This document shows, piece after piece, positions 46,141-55,712 of a stretch of DNA of 64,000 nucleotides. The DNA lies in NCBI RefSeq assembly GCF_002078355.1, contig NZ_CP015363.1, forward strand, positions 1,116,001 through 1,180,000, read 5' to 3'. Source of the DNA: Ferroplasma acidiphilum (GTDB lineage: Archaea; Thermoplasmatota; Thermoplasmata; Thermoplasmatales; Thermoplasmataceae). The notes beneath the pieces were generated by a model. That model worked only from the letters and a program-made list of their open reading frames with translations. It ran no database searches and was not told the origin of the DNA. The translations under genes were made by a program, and so were the position numbers. Every line of letters begins with the position of its first letter. Positions within the stretch are counted from its first letter, which is position 1.

Positions 46141-47216
46141 AAGTTGGAATTATTGGTTCCGGGCAACTCGGATATATGATGATAAACACTATGAGAAGAT
46201 ACCCCATAGAATTTTATGTGATAGATGATAATAAAGGCCCATCCGCTTTTATTGCCGATAAATTCTTTGATGTTTCACAGTATAAAGAATTTGTTGATTC
46301 CTGTGATTATGTAACCTACGAATTCGAACATATCGATAAAAATATACTGGAATATGCAGATAGCAAAGGAAAATTAAGGCCTTCTATTAAGGCGGTTGAG
46401 CTTAAACAGGACAGGTCACTTGAAAAGAAATACCTGAAAGATCATGGATTTCCCATAGCAGATTACGAATATGCAGAAACTTACAGGGATGCGTTTAATA
46501 AGGCAAAAAATTTTGGCAAAGCGGTAATAAAAAGCTGCAAGGGTGGCTATGATGGGAAAAATCAGTATTTTATTGATAACAGTTCCAGATTTGAAGAACA
46601 TCCTGATATTCCGTACGTGGTGGAAAAATTTATTGATTATGAATATGAAGCTTCTATTATAGCGGTCCGGGATGCAAATGGCAAATTTTACCATTTTGAA
46701 CCATCATTTAATTACAACCAGAATGGAATACTAATTTACAATATCTCCCCCATAGGCAACACCATTGAGATGATCGATATTGCGAAAAAACTTATGGATT
46801 CCCTGGAATATATAGGTGTCATGGGAATAGAATATTACGTGGTGGATGGAAAAGTTATAATCAATGAGTACGCACCACGGGTTCATAACACAGGCCACCA
46901 TACTTTAACCGGCAGTTCTATTTCCCAGTTTGAAGAACATATACTGGCTGTTGCTGGAATGAATATAGTCCGGCCTGATCTGTTTGTGCCCTCCGGAATT
47001 GTAAACATTATAGGAACTGATATTAAAGAAAAGATAGGGCCGGTATTAAACCTCGGGAATACAAATATTTACTGGTACCATAAAAATGAGGTGCGGGGAA
47101 AGAGAAAAATGGGACATGTAAATGTATATGGCGAATCATACAATGCCGTTGAACAAAAAATAAGAGAAATAATAGAAATACTGTACGGAGATAGACTTGA
47201 AGATTTTATTCAATAA
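46137..47216 (+). CDS. purK: N5-carboxyaminoimidazole ribonucleotide synthase
   Basis: ATP-grasp enzyme that carboxylates AIR with bicarbonate. 359 residues. GSGQLGYMM at the N-terminus, [12 protein letters not shown] and [14 protein letters not shown] (ATP-grasp and substrate residues) are typical. It overlaps purE by four bases (ATGA) and must be translated from the same mRNA. Confidence 0.95.
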   Translation: MKVGIIGSGQLGYMMINTMRRYPIEFYVIDDNKGPSAFIADKFFDVSQYKEFVDSCDYVTYEFEHIDKNILEYADSKGKLRPSIKAVELKQDRSLEKKYLKDHGFPIADYEYAETYRDAFNKAKNFGKAVIKSCKGGYDGKNQYFIDNSSRFEEHPDIPYVVEKFIDYEYEASIIAVRDANGKFYHFEPSFNYNQNGILIYNISPIGNTIEMIDIAKKLMDSLEYIGVMGIEYYVVDGKVIINEYAPRVHNTGHHTLTGSSISQFEEHILAVAGMNIVRPDLFVPSGIVNIIGTDIKEKIGPVLNLGNTNIYWYHKNEVRGKRKMGHVNVYGESYNAVEQKIREIIEILYGDRLEDFIQ

Positions 47217-47237
47217 TTTCAAGAATAATTTTCTTTA

Positions 47238-47750
47238 TTAAAGCAACATTACGGCCTTTACTCCTCTGGCTTTTTTAATGCCGTTAAGCACATCTCCTGT
47301 TATGGTATTTGTTGTGACAATAATTGCACGCGGATTGTCCACGAGGTCAGGGTCATCGGCTATGAACTGCCTTACTGATATGCCACTCTCGGCAAGTACA
47401 TTCATTACGCCTGCTATAATACCGGGCATAGATGCATCCGTAGGGATAATTTCAATCACTCCGAATCCCATCTTTGAGCCAGAATTTTCAAAATTTGACA
47501 TGGGCTCAAGATTGCTGAAAAAATCAAAAAGCTCAGGGTCATTTATAATTTTCTGGATCATATTGACAATTACCCTTCGATCAACATGGAAAGCCCGGGC
47601 TATTGAATTTGGCTTAATCTCAATTGATTCACAGAATAACTTCGGCTCATCATATAGAATTTTTACCGATATGCCTATTTTAAGCATTTTTTGCACCACT
47701 TTCTTTTCCGCCGGGTAATTATCGAATACCTTGTTTATGTAGTCCCACAT
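47238..47750 (-). CDS. ACT-domain regulator of amino acid metabolism (COG2150-like)
   Basis: A 170-residue archaeal protein: an N-terminal helix-turn-helix-like half (SIARAFHVDRRVIVNMIQKI) and a C-terminal ACT domain (GFGVIEIIPTDASMPGIIAGVMNVLAESGISVRQFI). The family is predicted to sense amino acids and regulate transcription. Its target is unknown; it is convergent with purK. Confidence 0.78.
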   Translation of the reverse strand: MWDYINKVFDNYPAEKKVVQKMLKIGISVKILYDEPKLFCESIEIKPNSIARAFHVDRRVIVNMIQKIINDPELFDFFSNLEPMSNFENSGSKMGFGVIEIIPTDASMPGIIAGVMNVLAESGISVRQFIADDPDLVDNPRAIIVTTNTITGDVLNGIKKARGVKAVMLL

Positions 47751-47829
47751 AAAAGCTTAATGTAAATGAAGTATTTAAAAATACAATATAAAATATTAAT
47801 TTTTCAAAGTAAATTATTAATTTTTATCT

Positions 47830-48507
47830 TCACTGGGAAGAATATTTTTTAACTAAATTTACAAAAACGTCATAATTTTCCGGTTTGTGGACATTTAAAT
47901 TAGAGTTTTTCATAGTGTTAGCTACGAATTCCACAGGGAATTGCATGGGTAAATGTTCCACAACAAATTTTGCTGCCTCTTCGGGCTTTTCTTTTAATAG
48001 TTTAATGCCCAGATTATACGCATCAACAAATTCCTTCTCGTTATTGTATACAGTTGCTCCGCAACTTCCCGGGATATTTACATTTATCTTCTTCATGTAT
48101 TCTTCTATGCTCACGCCTGAATTATCAATAGCGGGCACGACTACGGTATCTACCTTATTGGAATTCAGTGCTCCCATCAGGTCACTCATATTTTCAAAAT
48201 ATTCTATTTCCACATCCTTTTTGGATTCACCAACGTATGCACGGAAGAGAATATCAGCGGCTCCACCCTTTCTGGTCATCCCTACCTTATATCCAAGTTT
48301 AGGGGCAACCCTTGATAGCCCATTTATGGTTACATAGTCTATTGGCAATCCACTCTTCACGAGAGAGACAGTTGAATCCAGAACAACATCAGGCTTATCA
48401 TTGCCTATTTCTGAAGATTTTTTGAATTCTATATCGATATCTTTACGTTCCATCATTGCTGCTACCAGAGGGTAGCAAACCGGTCCAGGTGCTGCTATAA
48501 CTTTCAT
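47830..48507 (-). CDS. Conserved archaeal protein, binding-protein-like (DUF3834 type)
   Basis: About 225 residues with the layout of a type 2 periplasmic-binding fold but no signal peptide (MKVIAAPGPVCYPLVAAMMERKDIDIEF...GSCGATVYNNEKEFVDAYNLG). I associate it with the archaeal DUF3834 family from memory. It would bind a small molecule in the cytoplasm. I start at ATG 48507 because TTAATTAATATT lies about 25 bp before it; a TTG six codons upstream is possible. Confidence 0.65.
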   Translation of the reverse strand: MKVIAAPGPVCYPLVAAMMERKDIDIEFKKSSEIGNDKPDVVLDSTVSLVKSGLPIDYVTINGLSRVAPKLGYKVGMTRKGGAADILFRAYVGESKKDVEIEYFENMSDLMGALNSNKVDTVVVPAIDNSGVSIEEYMKKINVNIPGSCGATVYNNEKEFVDAYNLGIKLLKEKPEEAAKFVVEHLPMQFPVEFVANTMKNSNLNVHKPENYDVFVNLVKKYSSQ

Positions 48508-48611
48508 ACCATTAAATTGCAACAATATTAATTAAGTTGCTGTCAATTTAATGGATAAAAATAAAATAAATATTATAAACAAAATTCCAGCAGCATCTTT
48601 ACTTATTGTTA

Positions 48612-48998
48612 TTAATCTATTTTATATAATTTAATTAAATTATTAAATATTTCATAGTTGCCAGCAAGGATTTTGCTATTTTTTATTATTTCTTCTATTA
48701 TTTTTCTTCTGCCTTTTGCCATTTCGTATATCTAATTTATTGTGAAAACACGCGGTTCTATATCAATTGGCATATGAGGGTCCATGAATTCTATTTCACT
48801 TCTGGTTGAATCTGTAATTATTATAACATCGGCATCTGAAAATGGAGTACAATCTCCTCTGGCCAGGGAACCAATCAATATAGTCAGCAATGAACCTTTT
48901 TTGATTGAATTATTTCCATATTCAATGAGTTTTTCAAAGATAAAGGGATAATTAATCTCGAATGTTTTTGCTGCAGAATTCAAATATTTCCTTTGCAT
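48612..48998 (-). pseudogene. MNT nucleotidyltransferase antitoxin with an in-frame stop
   Basis: A minimal nucleotidyltransferase of the HEPN/MNT pairs. GSLARGDCTPFSDADVIII is the GSxARG...DxD active-site motif. The open frame ends at TAG 48732-48734 after VFTIN (88 residues), but the same frame continues IYEMAKGRRKIIEEIIKN...LIKLYKID and ends at TAA 48612-48614, giving a 128-residue protein of normal family length with one TAG at codon 89 (GAG to TAG likely). An internal ATG (MAKGRRK) could restart. The start overlaps the HEPN gene by 47 bp. Confidence 0.8.
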
Positions 48999-49341
48999 AA
49001 TTTAAACACCTCTTTGCGTCTTCTATTGAATAGTACTCAAATGGCGAGCCTTCACTGTAATAATCGGGGTATCTTGAACCTATATACACTCTATCGAGCT
49101 CCATTGCTCTGGCAATTATATTATTATCAATATTGAATTCCGTTAGTTGCGATAACATCCTTGATACGGACTGGTTCCATATTTCCTTATTTATTGAATG
49201 GTACAAGGCTATCACTGCTTTCTCAGCAGATTGCTGGGATGCAAAGCAAGCCCATTCGTATTTTTCATTATTTAATGAGCCTTCAGCCTCTTCGAGATCC
49301 CTTTTAGCCTGTTTTAGCCAATCCATCGATCTTGACGGCAT
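48952..49341 (-). CDS. HEPN-domain protein (toxin partner of MNT)
   Basis: A 129-residue helical HEPN protein (COG1895 type): WLKQAKRDLEEAEGSL, YEWACFASQQSAEKAVIALY and RYPDYYSEGSPFEYYSIEDAKRCLNYAKEIFEF are family-typical. HEPN/MNT operons are known toxin-antitoxin modules in which the MNT modifies the HEPN protein. Here the partner gene is interrupted downstream. No classical Rx4-6H RNase motif is obvious to me. Confidence 0.82.
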   Translation of the reverse strand: MPSRSMDWLKQAKRDLEEAEGSLNNEKYEWACFASQQSAEKAVIALYHSINKEIWNQSVSRMLSQLTEFNIDNNIIARAMELDRVYIGSRYPDYYSEGSPFEYYSIEDAKRCLNYAKEIFEFCSKNIRD

Positions 49342-49900
49342 TTACTAACTATAATTAAAGTCTTTATAAGCATTTCTATGATCTTTGTTGGTCTGCAATC
49401 TCTGTTTTTAAATAATTCAATTGCCTTATAGAAATTATCATGGTTCTTATGCGGTAATATATTTATTAATAAATTGACCGTTAAATAAAATAGTGGAATG
49501 CATGTTTTTGAACTAAAATTGGTGAATTAAAATATATAAATTCTGCAGAAACTGGAAAGTACTCGAAATTTAATGCCCCGGTAATAGAATAGCAGAATTA
49601 TTCTTAACCAGGCATAGAGCAACATGGAAATAAGCGTGTCAAAATTTAGCAGTTGCAGGTGTATGCATTTTAAACTTTAATATGTTTTTACTATTTCATC
49701 CACATAACAGGCTTTGTGACTTTCGTGCTTAAAGAATTCGTGTAAAATCAGATATTCAAGGTAGGTTAAATATTGTAAATAATATATATAAAAATTATAC
49801 AGTAGCCACATAGGAAATAATATAAATTCATACATTGGAACTATCAAAAAAAATAGAAAATGATATATTTAAAGTTGAAATTAGGTTTTTTAAGATTTAC
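49342..49900. other. Intergenic region upstream of carA, no clear gene
   Basis: No ORF of convincing size lies in these 559 bp. A 52-codon minus-strand frame (complement of 49677-49835) ending LEYLILHEFFKHESHKACY is protein-like near its end but has hydrophobic, AT-driven N-terminal residues; I do not call it. GATATATTT at about 49862-49870 is placed as the carA TATA box, giving a leader of about ten bases. Confidence 0.5.
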
Positions 49901-50953
49901 ATGAAAAGATATTTATTACTGGAGGACGGCACAACTTATGAAGGCACTGGTTATGGCTATGAGGGCGAGACAAACGGTGAAATAGTTTTTACAACTTCAA
50001 TGTCCGGTTATCTGGAAACTATTACCGATCCATCATATGCCGGTGAAATACTAATTTTTGCCTTTCCGGAAATTGCAAATTACCCCTTAAATCTGGAACA
50101 TATGGAATCCAGTAAGGTGCAGGTTGCAGGAATTATTACAAAGGATGCACATGCTATTTTCTCCGGCGGAGAATCTGGAACAGGATTCAATGAGTTTTTA
50201 AAGCAAAACATGGTACCCGCAATAGACGGGATAGATACAAGGTCACTGGTAGAGAAGATAAGGGAATCTGGCGCAATTAAGGGTTATATAAGAAACAAAA
50301 ATGAATTTCCGGATAAATTTGAAGATACCATGGATCTGGACCTGGTTTCCAGGGTATCAATTAAAAAGTATAAGTATTACAATTCAGGGCATAAAAAAGA
50401 GATACTCTTCATAGATGTTGGAACAAAAAATAGCCTTATTAAGAGGCTAAGTGAAACAGCTTCCCTGCACATAGTTCCATATAACTATGATTTCTTTAAC
50501 ATTAAATTCCACTATGATGCAATTTTTATACCCAATGGTCCGGGAAACCCGGATCACAGTTCTTTAGAGCCATTAAGGGCATTCATAAGGGAGAAGAGCA
50601 GCAGCATGCCTGTAATGGGTGTGTGCCTTGGGAATCAGCTTATAGCACTTTCTATGGGTGGCAAAACAGAGAAAATGAAATACGGGCACAGGGGAATCAA
50701 CCATGCTGTGCTCATAGGAAACAGGGTTTACATTACATCACATAACCATGGATATGCAGTTAATGGAGATTCCCTGAAGGGCACATGCATGGAAATCTGT
50801 GGCACCGATATCAATGATGGTACGGTTGAAATGATAAAGCACAGGGAACTCCCGGTATTTTCTGTCCAGTTTCATCCCGAAGCATACCCGGGGCCCTACG
50901 ATAGTACATGGTTTTTCAATGATATTAAAACAACTCTAGGTGAAAAAATATGA
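49901..50953 (+). CDS. carA: Carbamoyl-phosphate synthase small subunit
   Basis: Glutaminase subunit that feeds ammonia to CarB for pyrimidine and arginine synthesis. About 350 residues from MKRYLLLEDGTTYEG; the open frame extends 22 codons further upstream without family similarity. The catalytic Cys is in MGVCLGNQ, and VQFHPEA supplies the His-Glu pair. The stop overlaps the carB start (ATGA). Confidence 0.95.
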   Translation: MKRYLLLEDGTTYEGTGYGYEGETNGEIVFTTSMSGYLETITDPSYAGEILIFAFPEIANYPLNLEHMESSKVQVAGIITKDAHAIFSGGESGTGFNEFLKQNMVPAIDGIDTRSLVEKIRESGAIKGYIRNKNEFPDKFEDTMDLDLVSRVSIKKYKYYNSGHKKEILFIDVGTKNSLIKRLSETASLHIVPYNYDFFNIKFHYDAIFIPNGPGNPDHSSLEPLRAFIREKSSSMPVMGVCLGNQLIALSMGGKTEKMKYGHRGINHAVLIGNRVYITSHNHGYAVNGDSLKGTCMEICGTDINDGTVEMIKHRELPVFSVQFHPEAYPGPYDSTWFFNDIKTTLGEKI

Positions 50954-53900
50954 ATTCAGACATAAAATGCACACTGGTTATAGGTTCAGGCCCAATAGTA
51001 ATAGGCCAGGCTGCAGAATTTGATTATTCAGGATCTCAGGCCTGCCTGGCATTGAAGGAAGAGGGAATAAAGACAGTACTCCTCAATTCAAATCCTGCAA
51101 CTATACAGACAGACAGAGAAATAGCTGACAGGGTATACATAGAGCCGGTAGACCCGGAAAGTGTGATAGAAATTATCAAAAAAGAAAAAATAGATTCTAT
51201 ACTTCCTTCAACCGGTGGGCAGGTCGGGTTAAACCTTGTTATCCTGCTTGAGAGGCTTGGAATACTTTCCTCATACAATATCAAGGTGCTTGGAACACCT
51301 GTAACATCAATAGAAATTGCAGAAGATCGGAAAAAATTCTTTAACCTGATGAAAAAAATTGGGGAGCCTGTAATAGAATCATATACACTCACAAAAAATG
51401 ATTACAGGGATTTAATGCCTGGCATTAAAAAATATCCATTAATATTGCGCACGGGATTCTCACTGGGCGGATCAGGCGGCGTCATAATTAAGAATGTGAA
51501 GGAGTTGAGCGATTACTGTGATGATTATTTTTCAGTTCATGATGATATGGTAGAGCTTGACGAGTCGTTACTTGGCCTTAAGGAAATAGAGTACGAAATG
51601 ATGCGTGACAATAATGGAAACTGCATTTCAATATGCAACATGGAGAATCTTGACCCCATGGGAGTACATACCGGTGAAAGCATAGTAACAACGCCATCAC
51701 TCACATTGAGCAATGATAGTTACCAGAAATTAAGGACATCTGCTATCCATGTTGTCAATGAAATTGGTGTTATTGGATCCTGCAACATACAGTTTGCCCT
51801 TGACCAGGAGAAAGATGAGTATTACATTGTTGAAGTAAACCCGAGAACATCAAGATCCTCTGCACTCGCATCCAAAGCATCGGGATATCCAATAGCCAGG
51901 GTATCAACTAAAATTGCAGTAGGATATAACTTAAATGAGATAAAAAATCCTGTAACCAAAAACACATATGCTGCATTTGAACCATCAATGGATTACATAA
52001 CTGTTAAAATTCCAAGGTGGCCATTCGACAAATTCTCAGTAAAGAGAGAGATAGGAATTGAAATGAAATCCATTGGGGAAGCAATGGGCATTGGCAGAAT
52101 ATTCGAAGAGGCTTTGATGAAAGCCATATCTTCGCTGGACATTAAACAATCTATACCCATGAGGTTATTTACATCTCCGGAAAAGACAATAGAACTGATG
52201 AAAGTGCCAAATGACCTGAGGTTATTTGCCATATTTGATGGATTATTCCAGGGCATAGGTGTGGATAAAATTTCAGAATTGTCAGGGTATGATAAATTTT
52301 TCATAGTGAAAATAAAAAATATTGTAGATGCCATGGAAACAATAAAAAGGGGTGTAATCCCTGAAAATATGGAGAATCTAAAAATGCTTGGAATTTCAGA
52401 TGAAACTATTTCATATTATACCGGCATTCCACAAACTGAAATAATAAAATATAGAATTGAAAAAAAGATTGTTCCTGTATACAAAAATATAGATACATGC
52501 TCCGGTGAGTTTAATGCTGATACCACCTACCTCTATTCAGCCTATGATACACATAATGACAACAGAATAAGCAATAAAAAGAAAGTTATAGTCATAGGTT
52601 CTGGCCCTAACAGGATATCTCAGGGAGTTGAATTTGACTATGGTGCCGTTAAATCTATACTGTCATTGCGTTCAATGGGATACGAAGCTATAATGGTTAA
52701 CAGCAATCCTGAAACTGTATCAACGGATTTTGATATATCTGATAAACTTTATTTTGAACCTGTTACCCTGGAACATATTTCTAATATTGCCAGTGCAGAA
52801 AAACCTGAGGGAATTATTATTCAGTTTTCAGGCCAGACCGGGCAGAATATGGCATCCGGAATATCGGAAATATTTAACAACATAATTCTGGGAACTAAGC
52901 CGGAAGATATATACAGAATAGAAGAACGTACGATATTCTCAAAGACCTTAAGGAGCCTTGGCATAAAACAACCAGATTTCATTGAAGCTTCAAATATTAA
53001 TGAGCTGGAAGAAAAAATCAAGGGCATTAGCCTTCCTGTAATCATAAGGTCAAGTTTTATTATAGGTGGGAGGGCTATGGATATAATATACGACTATGAT
53101 ATTCTGGTTAGCCGTGTCAGGGAATTATTTATTGAACGCCCGGGCTCACCTGTCCTTGTAAGCAGTTATCTAAAAAATGCAACCGAAATTGATGTTGATT
53201 TTATTTCCTCAGCTGAGAAATCTATAATAGCGGGTATTTCTGTACACATAGAAGAAGCTGGAACACATTCCGGAGATGCGACAATGGTACTTGGCCCCGG
53301 TGTAGTGGATTCTGATACGCTGGAACAGCTCAAAGAAATAGTTGAAAAGATGAGGCAAAATTTTAACCTTTCAGGGTTATCCAATCTCCAGCTGGCAATA
53401 AAGGGCAGTGAAATATATGTTATCGAACTCAATGCAAGATCTTCAAGGTCTGTTCCATTCGTATCCAAGGCAACGGGAATTAACTGGATAGATTCTGGTG
53501 TAAAGGCCATGCTTGGAATTGAGCCGGAACTGAAATACTCTGAACCGGCATCATTCTTTATAAAAGTGCCTGTATTTCCATTCAAAAGGTTCAGGGATAT
53601 GGATGTCATCCTCGGCCCGGAAATGAAATCTACCGGTGAGGCAATGTGTTGCGGAAAAACTTTCCAGGAGGCTATGTCCAAGGTAATAAGAATCATGAAA
53701 AGGGATTTTAAATTAAACTCTGTAATTATTACAGTAAATGATGCAGACAAGAATGAAGCCATAAAAATAGGCAGAAAACTCGCCGCAAAGAATGTTAAAA
53801 TATATGCAACACCCGGTACATATAATGCCATGAAGGATGCAGGAGTAAAATCAAATGTTGTTTACAGGGTCAAAGATTTAAGGTCACCGGGAATCAGCGA

Positions 53901-54105
53901 AATAATAAAAAATGAAGATATATCAATGATAATCAATACGCCTTCAGAATCATATGGCTCTATAAGGGATGGGTTCTCAATCAGAAACCTCGGAATCAAG
54001 AAAGATATTCCGCTCATAACAAATATCAGGTTTGCATCCGAACTTGTAGATTCCATTTTACATGAAAAAAAGGCACAGGTAATGGAATTGACAGAATATT
54101 ATTGA
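50950..54105 (+). CDS. carB: Carbamoyl-phosphate synthase large subunit
   Basis: 1051 residues with the duplicated ATP-grasp organisation: each half begins VIGSGP(I/N) (GPIVIGQAAEFDYSG and GPNRISQGVEFDYGA), carries ATP-binding RSSF-type loops and VEVNPRTSRSSALASKA or IELNARSSRSVPFVSKA, and a C-terminal allosteric MGS-like domain. The length is normal. Translationally coupled to carA. Confidence 0.97.
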   Translation: MNSDIKCTLVIGSGPIVIGQAAEFDYSGSQACLALKEEGIKTVLLNSNPATIQTDREIADRVYIEPVDPESVIEIIKKEKIDSILPSTGGQVGLNLVILLERLGILSSYNIKVLGTPVTSIEIAEDRKKFFNLMKKIGEPVIESYTLTKNDYRDLMPGIKKYPLILRTGFSLGGSGGVIIKNVKELSDYCDDYFSVHDDMVELDESLLGLKEIEYEMMRDNNGNCISICNMENLDPMGVHTGESIVTTPSLTLSNDSYQKLRTSAIHVVNEIGVIGSCNIQFALDQEKDEYYIVEVNPRTSRSSALASKASGYPIARVSTKIAVGYNLNEIKNPVTKNTYAAFEPSMDYITVKIPRWPFDKFSVKREIGIEMKSIGEAMGIGRIFEEALMKAISSLDIKQSIPMRLFTSPEKTIELMKVPNDLRLFAIFDGLFQGIGVDKISELSGYDKFFIVKIKNIVDAMETIKRGVIPENMENLKMLGISDETISYYTGIPQTEIIKYRIEKKIVPVYKNIDTCSGEFNADTTYLYSAYDTHNDNRISNKKKVIVIGSGPNRISQGVEFDYGAVKSILSLRSMGYEAIMVNSNPETVSTDFDISDKLYFEPVTLEHISNIASAEKPEGIIIQFSGQTGQNMASGISEIFNNIILGTKPEDIYRIEERTIFSKTLRSLGIKQPDFIEASNINELEEKIKGISLPVIIRSSFIIGGRAMDIIYDYDILVSRVRELFIERPGSPVLVSSYLKNATEIDVDFISSAEKSIIAGISVHIEEAGTHSGDATMVLGPGVVDSDTLEQLKEIVEKMRQNFNLSGLSNLQLAIKGSEIYVIELNARSSRSVPFVSKATGINWIDSGVKAMLGIEPELKYSEPASFFIKVPVFPFKRFRDMDVILGPEMKSTGEAMCCGKTFQEAMSKVIRIMKRDFKLNSVIITVNDADKNEAIKIGRKLAAKNVKIYATPGTYNAMKDAGVKSNVVYRVKDLRSPGISEIIKNEDISMIINTPSESYGSIRDGFSIRNLGIKKDIPLITNIRFASELVDSILHEKKAQVMELTEYY

Positions 54106-54143
54106 TATAATATTTAATTAACATATAAATTTTAAAGGAAAAC

Positions 54144-54187
54144 ATATAAAGAATACAATTATTATGCTTCTATGAAAGATTTTAAAA
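54144..54187 (+). pseudogene. Severed promoter and first codons of nth
   Basis: ATATAAA at 54144-54150 is a TATA box 25 bp before ATG 54172. The frame ATG AAA GAT TTT AAA is then broken by the IS4-type element at 54188. Deleting the element and one 7-bp target copy joins it in frame to the nth body, giving the N-terminus MKDFKNIYMKIREV. In the present state it encodes a 20-residue dead-end peptide. Confidence 0.8.
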
Positions 54188-54285
54188 CCTTAACTCCACA
54201 AATTTATAGGGAATACATCCATTATTATTTTTAGTCATTATGTTTTTACAGTTATATAGCAATGCAAACATTAATATTATATATT

Positions 54286-54297
54286 CCCTATATAGGG
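54286..54297. promoter_or_regulatory. 12-bp palindrome preceding the IS4-type transposase
   Basis: CCCTATATAGGG is a perfect palindrome three bases before the preferred transposase ATG at 54301. The same C-run/TATA/G-run design appears as a hairpin before both IS5-family transposases, suggesting convergent translational or transcriptional control. Confidence 0.45.
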
Positions 54298-54300
54298 TAT

Positions 54301-55695
54301 ATGGAAGAATGGGTAAAGGATGTACTGCAAGAAGAAAAAAGGAAAAGGAAGATTCCACTTGAGGTGAAGAGGCTAAACGGCAATTATTATTTATACCATT
54401 CAACAACTAAATATGATAAGGAAAAGCATGGTGCAAGGAAAGTATCTGATTACATTGGAAGAATTACAGAGAATGGCATAGTAAGCAATGACAATTCCAG
54501 GTCTGTGTATGAATATGGAAATTCAGAATTAATATACTCTGTATCAAAGGATATAATAAAACTATTGAAGAAATACTTCCCGGATACATGGGAATCAATA
54601 TATGCAATGTCAGTGGTAAGGCTAATAAGCTATACACCGATGAAAAGCATTAAGGAAAGATGGGATAAACTGTACATGTCCAGATATATCAATGCGCATG
54701 TATCGCCCAATACATTGACAGACCTTCTTATTGAAACAGGTTCAGATATCAGCAGCCAGTATGATCTATTCAATGATTTAATGCACGATTCCATGAAGCT
54801 TGCATTTGATCTATCATCAATATTCTCAAGGTCAGAGAATATAAATATGGCAGAGAAGGGGCATAACCATGAGCATGAGTATATACCACAGATAAATATT
54901 GCAATGGTATTTGACTTAGATTACTATAAGCCTGTTTTCCTTAAATCATTGGATGGTTCTGTAAGGGATATAAAATCTTTAAGGAAGGTACTGGAAGAGA
55001 TTAATTTTAATGGAGTATTAGTAATGGACAGGGGGTTTGCATCATATTCCTTAGCGGATGAAATAAATAATAAATTCATAATGCCATTGAGGAGGAATAA
55101 TAAGATTATTGATTATAATGCTATATTCAAGTCAAGCTTCATGTACAGGGACAGGGGAATACTTTGTACATCATATAAATATGGAAAATATTATGTATAC
55201 ATATTTCAGGACCAGCTGTTGATGTCAGAGGAGGCAAATACATTCATATCATTGATAGCTGACAATAAGAAGAGCCAGGATGATTATAATAGTGCATCTA
55301 AAGTATTCGGCAAGATTGCAATATTGTCAAATATAGATGACAAACCTGAAAATATATACCTAATGTATAAGCAGAGGGAAGAGATAGAACAGTCATTTGA
55401 TGCTATGAAGAATGAATTGGAAAATGACAAGTCATACTTGAGCAATGATGATTCCATAAGGGGATATTTCTTTATTTCATTTGTATCATTATACATATAT
55501 TACTCAATATTTGTGTTAATAAGGGCCGCAGGATTGACTGATAAATTATCTGTAAAGGATGCATTATTAAAATATTCAAGGGTTTACAGGATTGTACACA
55601 ACAGTAAGGAAATTATTTCAGAGGTTCCTGCATCATCCGAAAGGATAGATGAACAATTAGGTACAAATATATTCCCTAAAAAGTTGGGGAGTTAA
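54301..55695 (+). CDS. IS4-superfamily transposase
   Basis: About 464 residues. The DDE fold shows DLDYYKPVFLKSLDGS, VLVMDRGFASYSLADEI (Asp) and the YREK signature YKQREEIEQSFDAMK (Y-x2-R-x3-E-x6-K) typical of the IS4 superfamily. I prefer ATG 54301 (MEEWVKDVLQEE), about 21 bp after a TATA-like TATATATT; ATG 54262 adds hydrophobic residues. Frame intact. Confidence 0.88.
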   Translation: MEEWVKDVLQEEKRKRKIPLEVKRLNGNYYLYHSTTKYDKEKHGARKVSDYIGRITENGIVSNDNSRSVYEYGNSELIYSVSKDIIKLLKKYFPDTWESIYAMSVVRLISYTPMKSIKERWDKLYMSRYINAHVSPNTLTDLLIETGSDISSQYDLFNDLMHDSMKLAFDLSSIFSRSENINMAEKGHNHEHEYIPQINIAMVFDLDYYKPVFLKSLDGSVRDIKSLRKVLEEINFNGVLVMDRGFASYSLADEINNKFIMPLRRNNKIIDYNAIFKSSFMYRDRGILCTSYKYGKYYVYIFQDQLLMSEEANTFISLIADNKKSQDDYNSASKVFGKIAILSNIDDKPENIYLMYKQREEIEQSFDAMKNELENDKSYLSNDDSIRGYFFISFVSLYIYYSIFVLIRAAGLTDKLSVKDALLKYSRVYRIVHNSKEIISEVPASSERIDEQLGTNIFPKKLGS

Positions 55696-55712
55696 GGTTT
55701 AAAAATATTTAT

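Larger units (their letters stand above)
54188..55697 (+). mobile_element. IS4-family-type insertion sequence (1510 bp) in nth
   Basis: Bounded by perfect 10-bp inverted ends CCTTAACTCC...GGAGTTAAGG and flanked by the 7-bp duplication TTTAAAA at 54181-54187 and 55698-55704 (AT-rich, so the exact limits may shift by one or two bases). It holds one intact transposase. The insertion separates nth from its promoter. Confidence 0.88.

Noticed and set aside
48732-48734. TAG in the MNT gene as a pyrrolysine codon
   Set aside because: No pyl genes in the window and Pyl is not known from this lineage; nonsense mutation is simpler.
49677-49835. 52-codon minus-strand frame upstream of carA
   Set aside because: End looks protein-like, but it covers the carA promoter area, has no ribosome site and no recognised family.
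53166-53831. 221-residue antisense frame in carB
   Set aside because: Opposite a full-length conserved carB; shadow frame.
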